This document shows positions 14,060 to 25,122 of a DNA stretch of 54,622 nt, piece by piece. The position numbers and the translations under genes were made by a program. The DNA lies in assembly GCA_018819135.1 (NCBI GenBank), contig JAHJQK010000202.1, positions 1 to 54,622 of the forward strand. The letters are read 5' to 3'. The DNA comes from Pseudomonadota bacterium (GTDB lineage Bacteria > Desulfobacterota > SM23-61). Within the stretch, counting starts at the first letter, position 1. Each line of letters begins with the position of its first letter. The notes under the pieces are model-generated. The model saw only the letters and a program-made list of their open reading frames with translations, was not told the DNA's origin and did not search any database.

Positions 14060-14097
14060 ATAGTCCATTTTAAAAGAACGAAAGGAAAGGGCCTCTT

Positions 14098-15708
14098 CTG
14101 AAGAAGGTTTTTCTTTTTTTCATAAGTGGATTTGTCTTTCTTGCTGGTTGCAGCGGATTGTCTTTGCGGGAGAATAAACCTCTCCTCTCCCCTCCTCTTC
14201 CTCAACGGCAAGAGGCCTCTTTACACCCCTCGGCCGATCGAATTTCTTTAAACCTCTTCGAACCTTTACAGAGCACGCCGGAGCTTATTCCTTCGGCTCA
14301 AGATCATTCAGCGAAAGAAATCTTATCCGTTCCCTTCGCTCCATTTTCGTGGGAGGAAGAACCTTTATTCCTTGCTGAGGAGAAGGTGGCAAACGCGGAC
14401 CCAGGGCAATATGTTGCCCATTTACCCAGCGTGGCAGAAAAGGAAGTTACTGCGGTCGAACCCTTACCGCCCGCAACCGAAAAAGAAAATATTCCTGCAG
14501 AGATAAAAATGGTCCAAGCTGGGCAAGCCTTGCCCTCCGAATTCATCCAGGGAGTCCCCGGGGGGGCAGAAAAACCAGGCGATGAGAATAATGCCGAGAC
14601 CTTTTCTCTCTCAACCCCTGATCCTTTTAGGGATGCCAACGCCCGGTATCAGGACTTGTTCGCCTCGCTGGCGGAAGCTTCAACTTCTCAACTTCTCCCC
14701 CCGAACGAAAACGAAATAGAATCTGAGACGCCTTCCGCGGTTCAAAACCCGGCTGCGACCCTTGCCGCTATTTTTCCCTCCGCGTTCAGCGAGAAAAAAG
14801 TTGAAGAGTTCATCGCCTATTTCCAGCAAAAAGGCGGGAGCTTTTTCTCCAACGCTCTCGCTCGATCGCAAGCGTACGAAGATATGATGAAAAAAATTTT
14901 TCGGGAAAAAAACCTTCCGGAAGAGCTCTTTTATTTGGCCTTGATCGAGAGCGGGTATAATCCCCACGCCATTTCCCGCTCCAAAGCCGGGGGGATCTGG
15001 CAGTTTATTGCCAGGACCGCCAGGCGTTTTGGCCTCAAAGTGGATAAGTGGGTCGATGAACGCCGGGATCCGGAAAAATCCACCTACGCTGCAGCTGAAT
15101 ATCTGAAAAGCCTTTATGAAATGTTTAACTGCTGGGATCTGGCCACTGCCAGTTACAATGCCGGGGAGGGAAAAGTCTTGCGGGCCATAAAAAAAGCCAA
15201 AAGTCAAGATTTTTGGGAAATCTCTCGGTACCGGTATCTTAAGCAGGAGACCAAACGGTATGTTCCCATGTTCCTGGCTGCGGTTCTCATTGCCAAGGAA
15301 CCCCATAAATATGGATTCTCAAACATCAATTACCATCCCCCGCTGGTTTATGAAAAGGTCCTGGTTCCCCCGGGCACAAGCCTGGCTTGGATTGCCAAGG
15401 TTACCGAGACCGACCTCTCCGAGCTTCGTGCCCTTAACCCCGCTCTGAAGAGAGGAAAGACGCCACCCGGAATTCCCCAGTTCGAAATTAAAATCCCGCC
15501 GGGAAAGAAGAAAGTCTTCGAAAAAAATCTTTTCGCTCATAACCACTTGGCTGCAATCAATGGCAAAAAACATCGGATCCGCCCTGGAGAGACATTAACG
15601 AGCATTGCCAAAATATACCAGGTCAATTGGCAAGCTCTTTGCGAGCTCAACGGTCTTTCGCCCCGGTCTATAATCAAACCCGGGACAATGCTCTTGCTCC
15701 CTCCATAG
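14098..15708 (+). CDS. mltD: Membrane-bound lytic murein transglycosylase D-like lipoprotein
   Basis: Starting at CTG 14098 gives a clean lipoprotein signal (MKKVFLFFISGFVFLAGC) with lipobox LAGC; AGGAAAGGG lies at 14083-14091. No ATG, GTG or TTG exists in frame between the stop at 14071 and this signal. The next in-frame start (TTG 14158) would delete the signal. The 536-residue protein has a Pro/Glu-rich linker of about 200 residues and an SLT-type transglycosylase domain with catalytic Glu in FYLALIESGYNP, followed by GIWQFIARTARRFGL and ATASYNAGEGKVLRAI. A degenerate and a clear LysM repeat complete it at the C-terminus (RIRPGETLTSIAKIYQVNW). It cleaves peptidoglycan and should be anchored in the outer membrane. 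Confidence 0.88.
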   Translation: MKKVFLFFISGFVFLAGCSGLSLRENKPLLSPPLPQRQEASLHPSADRISLNLFEPLQSTPELIPSAQDHSAKEILSVPFAPFSWEEEPLFLAEEKVANADPGQYVAHLPSVAEKEVTAVEPLPPATEKENIPAEIKMVQAGQALPSEFIQGVPGGAEKPGDENNAETFSLSTPDPFRDANARYQDLFASLAEASTSQLLPPNENEIESETPSAVQNPAATLAAIFPSAFSEKKVEEFIAYFQQKGGSFFSNALARSQAYEDMMKKIFREKNLPEELFYLALIESGYNPHAISRSKAGGIWQFIARTARRFGLKVDKWVDERRDPEKSTYAAAEYLKSLYEMFNCWDLATASYNAGEGKVLRAIKKAKSQDFWEISRYRYLKQETKRYVPMFLAAVLIAKEPHKYGFSNINYHPPLVYEKVLVPPGTSLAWIAKVTETDLSELRALNPALKRGKTPPGIPQFEIKIPPGKKKVFEKNLFAHNHLAAINGKKHRIRPGETLTSIAKIYQVNWQALCELNGLSPRSIIKPGTMLLLPP

Positions 15709-15744
15709 AACGTTTCCCCCGAGGTCTTAAATCCGGTTTGATCC

Positions 15745-17001
15745 ATGATTCAACTTGAAGACGCCATCCGCCGCATTCTGGAACAGATACCCCGCCTGGG
15801 TTTAGAGCGCTTGACCATCCTTCAAGCTCAAAGGCGAGTTTTGGGAGAAGATATCATCGCCCCGCGCAATATTCCTCCCTGGGACAACTCCGCCATGGAC
15901 GGATATGCCGTAAGGTGGACGGATGTTCAGAAGGCCTCCCCAGAAAAGCCTGTTGTTCTCAAGGTATTGTCCGACTTGCCGGCCGGGAGGATCTATAAGG
16001 GGCGGGTGGGGCCTGGCGAAGCCGTGCGAATCATGACCGGGGCTCCCATGCCCCGGGGCACGGATACCGTGGTCCAGGTCGAGGACACGGAGAAAGCAAA
16101 GGACGCGGTAAGAATTTTTGCCGGCCCGGGAAAAGGAAAAAATATCCGGAGGGCGGGGGAAGATGTTAAGGCCGGAGAACGGGTTATGGTCAAAGGAACT
16201 GTTTTAGGCCCTGCCCACATCGGCATGCTGGCTTCCTTCCAACGCTCTTTCGTATCCGTTTACCAGCAACCGCGCGTCGCCATCCTGGCCACTGGCGACG
16301 AGCTTTTAGAAATAGACGAATCTTGGGCCGGGGGCAAGATTGTCAACAGCAACAGTTACTCTTTGGCGGCTCAAGTAGCCGCCTGCGGCGGGCTTCCCCT
16401 GCAATTGGGCATTGCCAAAGACCGGATGGAAGACCTCTTATCCAAGATTCAGGAAGGGTTGATTGCCGACCTTTTGTTAACGTCAGGCGGCGTTTCCATG
16501 GGGGATTACGACCTCGTCAAGGAAATGCTCAAGAAACTGGGGAAAATAAATTTCTGGAAAGTCGCCATGAGGCCTGGTCAACCCTTGGCTTTTGGGATCA
16601 TTTCCGGGAAACCCCTCTTTGGCCTCCCTGGAAATCCTGTTTCCTCCATGGTCTCTTTTGAACAATTTGTCCGGCCCTCCATCCTGAAAATGTCCGGACA
16701 TCAAAACCTTTTCCGTCCCACGCTGAAAGCAGAATTGCGGGAAGATATCGAGAAAAAAACGGGGCTCGTTCACTTCGTCCGCTGCCGTCTATACCGTGAG
16801 CGGGAAAAAATTTGCGCTTCCCCGACTGGCGAACAAGGGTCGGGTATTCTTTCTTCCATGGTCAAAGCCCATGGGCTAATCGTCATACCCAAGGAGCTGA
16901 AAGTGGTTCGCGCCGGGGAGGTTGTTTCCGTGATTCTTCTTGATCCGACGTTTTTACACACGCCGCTGCCTTCCTACCTCTCCTTTGCCGGCGCAGGGTA
17001 A
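15745..17001 (+). CDS. moeA: Molybdopterin molybdenumtransferase MoeA
   Basis: A 418-residue MoeA that inserts molybdenum (or tungsten) into adenylated molybdopterin. Diagnostic segments are the N-terminal NIPPWDNSAMDGYAVR, the MTGAPMPRGTDTVV loop, the MoCF-fold ATGDEL and LLTSGGVSMGDYD motifs, and LFGLPGNPVSS. The C-terminal beta-barrel domain IV is present (residues of about 340-410). The length is normal. It follows mltD by 36 bp, so they may be co-transcribed. Its presence implies molybdo- or tungsto-enzymes in this host, none of which are in the window. Confidence 0.95.
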   Translation: MIQLEDAIRRILEQIPRLGLERLTILQAQRRVLGEDIIAPRNIPPWDNSAMDGYAVRWTDVQKASPEKPVVLKVLSDLPAGRIYKGRVGPGEAVRIMTGAPMPRGTDTVVQVEDTEKAKDAVRIFAGPGKGKNIRRAGEDVKAGERVMVKGTVLGPAHIGMLASFQRSFVSVYQQPRVAILATGDELLEIDESWAGGKIVNSNSYSLAAQVAACGGLPLQLGIAKDRMEDLLSKIQEGLIADLLLTSGGVSMGDYDLVKEMLKKLGKINFWKVAMRPGQPLAFGIISGKPLFGLPGNPVSSMVSFEQFVRPSILKMSGHQNLFRPTLKAELREDIEKKTGLVHFVRCRLYREREKICASPTGEQGSGILSSMVKAHGLIVIPKELKVVRAGEVVSVILLDPTFLHTPLPSYLSFAGAG

Positions 17002-17009
17002 AAAAACTG

Positions 17010-17038
17010 TTGCTCTCTTGGGCGTTTTAAGGTATAAA
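17010..17038 (+). promoter_or_regulatory. Candidate promoter of the rpsF-rpsR-rplI-dnaB operon
   Basis: TTGCTC (17010-17015) and TATAAA (17033-17038) are 17 bp apart, about 70 bp before the rpsF start. Confidence 0.55.
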
Positions 17039-17108
17039 AAAAGCTGCTTACTCCTTGCTCTTGCGCGCAAGGCGGAAGGGCTATCGAACCCATAAGGAGG
17101 GAAAACAT

Positions 17109-17552
17109 TTGAGACGTTACGAGACCATCTTTATTACCCACCCAGAACTGACCGAAGAAGACCTTTCTCTATTGCATGAAAAATTACGCTCCATTATTTC
17201 CAGCTGGAAGGGAGAAATGATCAAACTGGAAGATTGGGGGCTGAAGAAGCTGAGCTATGAGATTCGCAAGAATACCCGCGGGCATTATTTCTTGATCGAT
17301 TATCTTGCGGCTAACGACCTGGTCCGGGAACTGGAGCGCAATCTGCGCTTGAACGATCGGGTCCTCAAATTCCAGACGGTTAAACTCGGCAACCAGGTCT
17401 CTCCAGAAGCCGCGCAAGCCTTGCCAGAGGTCGGGCCAGCCGAAAAGGCCATTAAAGTCATTGAACGCTCTTCGCCCTCTCCCGAGCCCAAGAGGGAAGA
17501 AGCGGAACCAGAGGCTTTCGGGGAGGAGAAGAAAAATGAAATCGCCGGTTAA
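17109..17552 (+). CDS. rpsF: 30S ribosomal protein S6
   Basis: TTG 17109, with AAGGAGGG at 17094-17101, gives the canonical N-terminus [18 protein letters not shown]. The longer in-frame extension to 17055 has no homology. The product is 147 residues: the ferredoxin-like S6 core (to about residue 95, ending at [13 protein letters not shown]) plus a charged acidic C-terminal tail. S6 binds S18 on the 30S platform. The adjacent rpsR starts 17 bp inside this gene in another frame, so the two are translationally coupled. Confidence 0.95.
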   Translation: MRRYETIFITHPELTEEDLSLLHEKLRSIISSWKGEMIKLEDWGLKKLSYEIRKNTRGHYFLIDYLAANDLVRELERNLRLNDRVLKFQTVKLGNQVSPEAAQALPEVGPAEKAIKVIERSSPSPEPKREEAEPEAFGEEKKNEIAG

Positions 17553-17781
17553 GAGAAAAAGATCTTTCCAGCGAAGGAAAGTCTGCGTATTCTGTGCGGA
17601 TAGCGGGATGAGAATTAATTATAAGGACGTAAAAACTCTGAACCACTTCATCTCCGAGCGGGGCAAGATCCTTCCGCGGAGGATTTCCGGTAACTGCGCT
17701 AAGCACCAGAGGGATCTTACGTCGGCCATCAAGAAGGCCCGGAACATTGCGCTCATGCCCTTTTCGCTCTTCGGCTCGTGA
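17536..17781 (+). CDS. rpsR: 30S ribosomal protein S18
   Basis: ATG 17536 with GGAGGAG 7-8 bases upstream gives 81 residues. The segments [44 protein letters not shown] and [13 protein letters not shown] are typical of S18, including a partial zinc-type Cys set (Cys-x2-Cys plus a later Cys/His). It overlaps the rpsF end by 17 bp. The 146-bp gap to rplI has no gene. Confidence 0.95.
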   Translation: MKSPVKRKRSFQRRKVCVFCADSGMRINYKDVKTLNHFISERGKILPRRISGNCAKHQRDLTSAIKKARNIALMPFSLFGS

Positions 17782-17927
17782 TCGCTCCACCTCCTGTGGA
17801 GTTCTCCTGCTCGCCTCAGCCTGTCCGTGCTGGGCCTTTAAACCCTTTTCCCGAAAGCCTTCGGGACATCCTGTTGGGAAAGAAAAATGCTGCTTCTTGA
17901 GGGGCAACTGATTCTTGGGAGGATCGT

Positions 17928-18392
17928 ATGAAAGTCATTTTAATTGAAACCGTCCCTTCCCTGGGTAAGGCCGGCGATATCGTTCAGGTCGCCGTTGGAT
18001 ACGGACGCAATTTTCTCATTCCTAAAAAATTGGCTCTCGAGGCTACTCCCGCCAATCTTCAACTCCTGGAGCGCCAGCGGGAATCCTTCCTGGACAAAGC
18101 CAGCAAAGAGAAAAGAAAGGCTCAAGATTTGGCTGTTAAGATAGAAAATCTTCCTTTCACCTTGGCCCGTCCCGCAGGGGAGAACGAGAAGCTTTTCGGG
18201 GCGGTCACCTCCATGGACCTACAAAAAGTATTGAATGAACAGGGAATTGCTGTGGATCGACGGAAAATTCAGTTGCCCAACCCCATCAAGAATTTGGGAA
18301 GCTTCTCCATTCCCGTAAAATTGCATCCGGAAGTCACGGCCCATTTGACGGTCAATGTCACGCCGGCGGCTGCGGATCAGGCGAAGTCTTAA
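17928..18392 (+). CDS. rplI: 50S ribosomal protein L9
   Basis: A 154-residue L9 starting at ATG 17928 (GGGAGGAT upstream). The N-terminal globular domain has VPSLGKAGDIVQVAVGYGRNFLIP, the long connecting helix is rich in Lys/Glu, and the C-terminal domain has KLFGAVTSMDLQKVL. L9 binds 23S rRNA and stabilises the ribosome during elongation. It lies 30 bp before dnaB in the conserved rpsF-rpsR-rplI-dnaB order. Confidence 0.96.
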   Translation: MKVILIETVPSLGKAGDIVQVAVGYGRNFLIPKKLALEATPANLQLLERQRESFLDKASKEKRKAQDLAVKIENLPFTLARPAGENEKLFGAVTSMDLQKVLNEQGIAVDRRKIQLPNPIKNLGSFSIPVKLHPEVTAHLTVNVTPAAADQAKS

Positions 18393-18422
18393 TTCGCCCT
18401 TCGCCTTTAGAGGAACGAACCG

Positions 18423-19769
18423 ATGGACCTTCTGGCCCAACGCCTTCCCCCTCAAAGCCTCGAGGCCGAGGTCTCCGTATTGGGCGGCGTCCTCCTGGAA
18501 AACGAAGCTTTGAACCGAGTTTTAGAAGTCGTCAATGAAGGCGATTTTTATCGCGAAGCTCACCGCCGGATCTTTTCGGCCCTTCTTCACCTCTATGAAC
18601 GCAATGAGCCTGCCGACCTCATTACGCTATCTGAAGTCTTGAAAAAACGAGATGCTTTGGAGGAAGTGGGCGGGATTGAATACCTCAATTCTCTGGTAAA
18701 CAGCGTCCCAACGGCGGCCAACATTGCGTACTACGCCAAAATCATCAAAGAAAAATCCATCCTGCGCAAACTCATCAACCGGGCCACGGAAATTATTAAC
18801 CTGGGTTATGGAGACGCGGGCGACGTGGATGAATTTCTGGACCGGGCCGAGCGCTTGATTTTCGAAATCTCGGAAGACCGCGTCCGTCCCTCTTTTTTCC
18901 CTATAAAAGACATCATCAAGGCCAGTTTCAAAACCATTGAAAACCTTTATGAGAAAAAGCAGCTCATCACCGGCGTTCCTACTGGCTTTACCAAATTAGA
19001 TGACTTGACTTCAGGACTACAGCCTTCTGACCTGATCATCGTCGCCGGCCGTCCCTCCATGGGAAAAACCGCTTTGGCCTTAAATATCACCCAGCATGCC
19101 GCGATAGAAAGTGGCATCCCCTCGGCAATCTTTTCCCTGGAAATGGCTAAAGAACAACTGGCCTTGCGCCTGCTCTGTTCGGAAGCAAAGGTAGATGCCC
19201 ACCGTCTTCGTGGTGGTTTTCTCAGCGAAACAGACTGGCCCAAGCTCACCCGGGCGGCGGGCAGCCTTTCGGAGGCCCCCATCTTCATTGATGATACTCC
19301 GGGGCTTACCGTTCTGGAAATGCGGGCCAAGTCTCGTCGTTTAAAGGCCGAGCACAACTTGGGCTTAGTCGTCGTGGACTATTTACAGTTGATGCGCGGC
19401 CGGGCAAATTCCGAAACAAGAGAGCAAGAAATTTCGGATATCTCTCGCTCTTTAAAGGCTCTGGCCAAGGAGCTGCGTCTTCCGGTTATCGCCTTATCAC
19501 AATTGAATCGCAAGGTGGAAGATCGTGGTGACAAACGCCCCCAACTCGCCGACCTTCGCGAATCTGGGGCTATTGAGCAGGATGCGGACGTAATTATTTT
19601 TCTTTACCGAGATGAAGTATATAACAGATCCGAGGATAATCCCCGTAAAGGAAAAGCGGAAATCATCGTTGGCAAACAAAGGAATGGACCAACCGACAAA
19701 TTTGAACTTGCTTTCTTAGATAAATATACCTGTTTTGAAAACCTCTCTCCCATCCAAGAAGATCGTTAA
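18423..19769 (+). CDS. dnaB: Replicative DNA helicase DnaB
   Basis: A 448-residue hexameric replicative helicase. The N-terminal DnaG-interaction domain begins LPPQSLEAEVSVLGGVLLEN. The RecA-type domain has Walker A GRPSMGKTALALNI near residue 205, IFSLEMAKEQL, Walker B LGLVVVDYLQLM and the GAIEQDADVIIFLYRDE region. Its length is typical and no intein is seen. It unwinds DNA ahead of the replisome and is loaded at the origin with the help of DnaA, encoded 105 bp downstream. The intact start follows AGAGGAAC. Confidence 0.97.
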   Translation: MDLLAQRLPPQSLEAEVSVLGGVLLENEALNRVLEVVNEGDFYREAHRRIFSALLHLYERNEPADLITLSEVLKKRDALEEVGGIEYLNSLVNSVPTAANIAYYAKIIKEKSILRKLINRATEIINLGYGDAGDVDEFLDRAERLIFEISEDRVRPSFFPIKDIIKASFKTIENLYEKKQLITGVPTGFTKLDDLTSGLQPSDLIIVAGRPSMGKTALALNITQHAAIESGIPSAIFSLEMAKEQLALRLLCSEAKVDAHRLRGGFLSETDWPKLTRAAGSLSEAPIFIDDTPGLTVLEMRAKSRRLKAEHNLGLVVVDYLQLMRGRANSETREQEISDISRSLKALAKELRLPVIALSQLNRKVEDRGDKRPQLADLRESGAIEQDADVIIFLYRDEVYNRSEDNPRKGKAEIIVGKQRNGPTDKFELAFLDKYTCFENLSPIQEDR

Positions 19770-19826
19770 ACGTGCCAATTATCGATAATTATTGGGTTAT
19801 TTTCTGTTCACAGCTGTTTATAACTT

Positions 19827-19835
19827 TGTGGACAA
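19827..19835. promoter_or_regulatory. DnaA-box-like site upstream of dnaA
   Basis: TGTGGACAA differs from the consensus TGTGGATAA at one position and lies 40 bp before the dnaA start. It could mediate dnaA autoregulation. Confidence 0.45.
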
Positions 19836-19874
19836 ATCACTCCTCCGCTGGATGCCGGGTAGGGGGTAATTCCC

Positions 19875-21209
19875 ATGAAAGAAATTTGGAATAACGTTCT
19901 TAAAGCGGTAAGCGAAAAAATCAGCCGGAATTCTTTTGACATCTGGTTTAAACCCTTAAAAATTCTAACCCTAAATCAAAACACCATTGAATTAGAGGTT
20001 CCCAATAAGTTTTTTAAAGACTGGCTTTCTGAAAATTATCAATCTCTTATCAAAGAAATTCTTTTCCAAATCACCAAAAATCCATACTCTATTCTTTTCC
20101 GCCCCAAAGAAGGACCGGAGGAAAAGGAAGTCAAGCCAAAAGCTGCAGACAAGAACCCAGCCCTTAAGGCCGTGAACAAAGTCACCAAGGAAGATGGTCT
20201 TAACCCCGGATATACTTTTGAAGCCTTCGTTGTAGGTTCTTGCAACCAGTTTGCCCATGCGGCCGCATTGGCTGTGGCTAAGCTTCCGGCCAAAAACTAC
20301 AATCCGTTATTTATTTACGGCGGTGTCGGTTTAGGAAAAACGCATCTCCTTAACGCCATAGGAAACCAAATCGTCCAAAACGATCCTCCAGCCAAGGTAT
20401 GCTATCTCTCTTCAGAAAAATTTACTAACGAATTGATCAACTGTCTGCGTTATGAAAAAATGCCCGACTTCCGCAACAAATACCGCAATAAAGATGTTCT
20501 TCTGGTTGACGATATTCAGTTTCTGGGTGGGAAGGAGAGGACGCAGGAAGAATTTTTTCATACTTTTAATTCTCTTTATGATTCTCACAAGCAGATCATC
20601 CTCTCGAGCGATAAACTCCCGAAAGAAATTCCTGGTTTAGAAGAACGTTTGAGATCCAGGATTAGTTGGGGCCTTATCGCTGACATTCAACCTCCGGATA
20701 TTGAAACGAAAGTTGCTATTCTCGGTAAGAAGGCAGAGGTTTATAATATAACTCTTTCCAATGAATTAGGCCTGTTTTTGGCTTCGCAATTAGGCTCCAA
20801 TATCCGGGAGTTGGAGGGGGCTCTGACGCGTCTCCGGGCTTATGCCTCACTGACGGGAAATGAAATCAATCTTTCCATGGTGAAAGAAACTCTCAAAGAT
20901 CTCCTAAGTGATCGCCAAAAGATGATCAGCATCGAAAATATTCAAAAAGCCGTAGCCAATCTTTACAATATAAAAGTAACGGACCTTAAATCTTCTAAAA
21001 AGTTCAGAATTTACGCTCTGCCGCGACAAGTTTCCATGTATCTTTGTCGCACGATGACCAAAGCCTCTTTTCCCGAAATTGGGGCCAAGTTTGGTGGGAA
21101 GGATCATTCCACCGTGATTCATGCTGTTCGCCAGATTGAAAAGAAAATAAACGAAGACCGGGAGATAAAAAATATTGTTGAGACAATTAAAAATGAATTG
21201 CAAAAATGA
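19875..21209 (+). CDS. dnaA: Chromosomal replication initiator DnaA
   Basis: A 444-residue DnaA. Domain I begins at ATG 19875 (IWNNVLKAVSEKISRNSFDIWF), a Lys/Glu-rich domain II linker lies at about residues 80-115, and the AAA+ domain III has GGVGLGKTHLLNAIGNQI (Walker A), VLLVDDIQFLGGKERTQEE (Walker B) and LRSRISWGLIADI (arginine-finger box). Domain IV ends with the DnaA signature ALPRQVSMYLCRTMT and FGGKDHSTVIHAVRQIE. It binds DnaA boxes, opens the origin and recruits DnaB. The candidate origin follows immediately downstream. Confidence 0.97.
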   Translation: MKEIWNNVLKAVSEKISRNSFDIWFKPLKILTLNQNTIELEVPNKFFKDWLSENYQSLIKEILFQITKNPYSILFRPKEGPEEKEVKPKAADKNPALKAVNKVTKEDGLNPGYTFEAFVVGSCNQFAHAAALAVAKLPAKNYNPLFIYGGVGLGKTHLLNAIGNQIVQNDPPAKVCYLSSEKFTNELINCLRYEKMPDFRNKYRNKDVLLVDDIQFLGGKERTQEEFFHTFNSLYDSHKQIILSSDKLPKEIPGLEERLRSRISWGLIADIQPPDIETKVAILGKKAEVYNITLSNELGLFLASQLGSNIRELEGALTRLRAYASLTGNEINLSMVKETLKDLLSDRQKMISIENIQKAVANLYNIKVTDLKSSKKFRIYALPRQVSMYLCRTMTKASFPEIGAKFGGKDHSTVIHAVRQIEKKINEDREIKNIVETIKNELQK

Positions 21210-21432
21210 TCCATTTCGCTGTGGATGGAATGTTGCTTGTTTGTTTACTCTTTAGATCTGTCTGCTGTGAATACTTTTATCCACAGTTTTCTGGTCTCTT
21301 TTTCACTGTTAAAAATAAATTAAACTTGTTGAAATTTAAAAATTTTTTGTTTATACTTTTTTCATAAACAAGCATTACTAATACTACTAAAAAGTATTTA
21401 TTATAAGTATAATAGTAATAGGGAGAGATACA
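21210..21432. other. Candidate chromosomal origin (oriC) between dnaA and dnaN
   Basis: The 223-bp gap contains one perfect DnaA box TTATCCACA (21276-21284), weaker boxes TGTGGATGG (21220-21228) and TGTGAATAC (21265-21273), and then a long AT-rich tract. The tract ends in TAATAGTAATAG (21410-21421), with a TAGTAGTATTAGTAA-type series on the other strand near 21375-21390. These trinucleotide runs resemble DnaA-trio unwinding motifs. Box cluster, AT-rich unwinding region and position next to dnaA together support oriC. The trio reading is inference. Confidence 0.65.
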
Positions 21433-22554
21433 ATGGAATTTAAAATTGAGAAAGAAGAATTCGCCAAAGGACTTTACCGCATTCAAAGTATCGTTGAAAA
21501 GAAAGGGACCATGCCTATTCTTTTAAACGTTTTACTTGAAACATATGAAAAAGGAATTGCCATAACGGCAACGGATTTAGAGATCGGTTTAAAAGGTTTT
21601 CATCCTGCCGAAATTATAAAGGAAGGAAGAGCAACGCTATCGGCAAAAAAACTTTATGAAGTAATTAAAGAACTCCCAGAAAAGGAAGTTTTCTTAAAGT
21701 TGAAGGAAAATCAATGGGTGGAAATTTCTAGCGGCAAATCCCTTTTCAACATCATGGGCCTTTCAGCAGATTCATTTCCTTCTTTACCTGTTTTCGAAGA
21801 AGAAGAATTTGTCTCGGCAGACGTGGAAATTTTGAAGGAGATGATAGAAAAAACGATATTCGCGGTATCCTCCGACGAAAGTAGATATAATTTGACCGGA
21901 GTATTTTTTACTCAAAAAAACGAAGGAGAAGAGAAAGATTTGAATTTGAAAATGGTAGCCACGGATGGCTATCGCCTCTCGCTGATTGAGCGTTCTATAA
22001 GAATGGAAGTAAAAGGATTGGAAAAGGGCATTTTACTCCCTAAAAAAGGACTTGTAGAGTTAATTAAATTGTTAGCTGAGGGAGGGGAAGCCGGGTGGAT
22101 TAAGTTAAAAAACAACAATTTTATAGTGAAAAAAGGAAACGCAATCCTACTTATGCGCCTATTGGATGCCGAATTTCCGGATTATAGGCAGGTCATTCCC
22201 CTTAACACCAAAAAACATATTCGGATGAAGAGAAATCAGATTATAGAATCACTGCGAAGGGTTTCCATTCTTTCCAGTGAAAAAACAAGGGGTGTTAAGT
22301 TTCATTTTTCTCAGAATCTTTTAGAGCTTTCTTCCTATAATCCCGAACTGGGCGAAGCAAAAGATGATGTCCCTGTAGATTATAAAGGAGAGGATATAAC
22401 AATTGGCTTTAATTCACGGTTCGTTTTAGAAGTTTTAAATATAATGAAGGGCGAAGAAGTAGTCCTGGCGCTGGAAGATGGAAGCAGCCCAGCGATTATT
22501 CGACCTTCTAACGATGAAAGGCATACCTGTGTCGTCATGCCCATGAGGCTATAA
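21433..22554 (+). CDS. dnaN: DNA polymerase III beta sliding clamp
   Basis: A 373-residue beta clamp with the three repeated clamp domains. Typical segments are ATDLEIGLKG (domain 1), MVATDGYRLSLIE (domain 2), LLDAEFPDYRQVIP, and the C-terminal VVMPMRL. It tethers the replicative polymerase to DNA. The gene is noticeably AT-richer than dnaB or gyrB. It ends 21 bp before the gyrB start with no recF between, which is unusual for this gene order. Confidence 0.96.
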   Translation: MEFKIEKEEFAKGLYRIQSIVEKKGTMPILLNVLLETYEKGIAITATDLEIGLKGFHPAEIIKEGRATLSAKKLYEVIKELPEKEVFLKLKENQWVEISSGKSLFNIMGLSADSFPSLPVFEEEEFVSADVEILKEMIEKTIFAVSSDESRYNLTGVFFTQKNEGEEKDLNLKMVATDGYRLSLIERSIRMEVKGLEKGILLPKKGLVELIKLLAEGGEAGWIKLKNNNFIVKKGNAILLMRLLDAEFPDYRQVIPLNTKKHIRMKRNQIIESLRRVSILSSEKTRGVKFHFSQNLLELSSYNPELGEAKDDVPVDYKGEDITIGFNSRFVLEVLNIMKGEEVVLALEDGSSPAIIRPSNDERHTCVVMPMRL

Positions 22555-22560
22555 TTATAA

Positions 22561-25029
<2,469 letters not shown>

Positions 25030-25122
25030 TTTCTTCCCCCCAACCCCTATGGCCGAGGACAGAGACCAAGACTTGTATGGGCAGGTTGCGCTTGGTCAAG
25101 AAAAATTTTAAGCGAGAATTCT

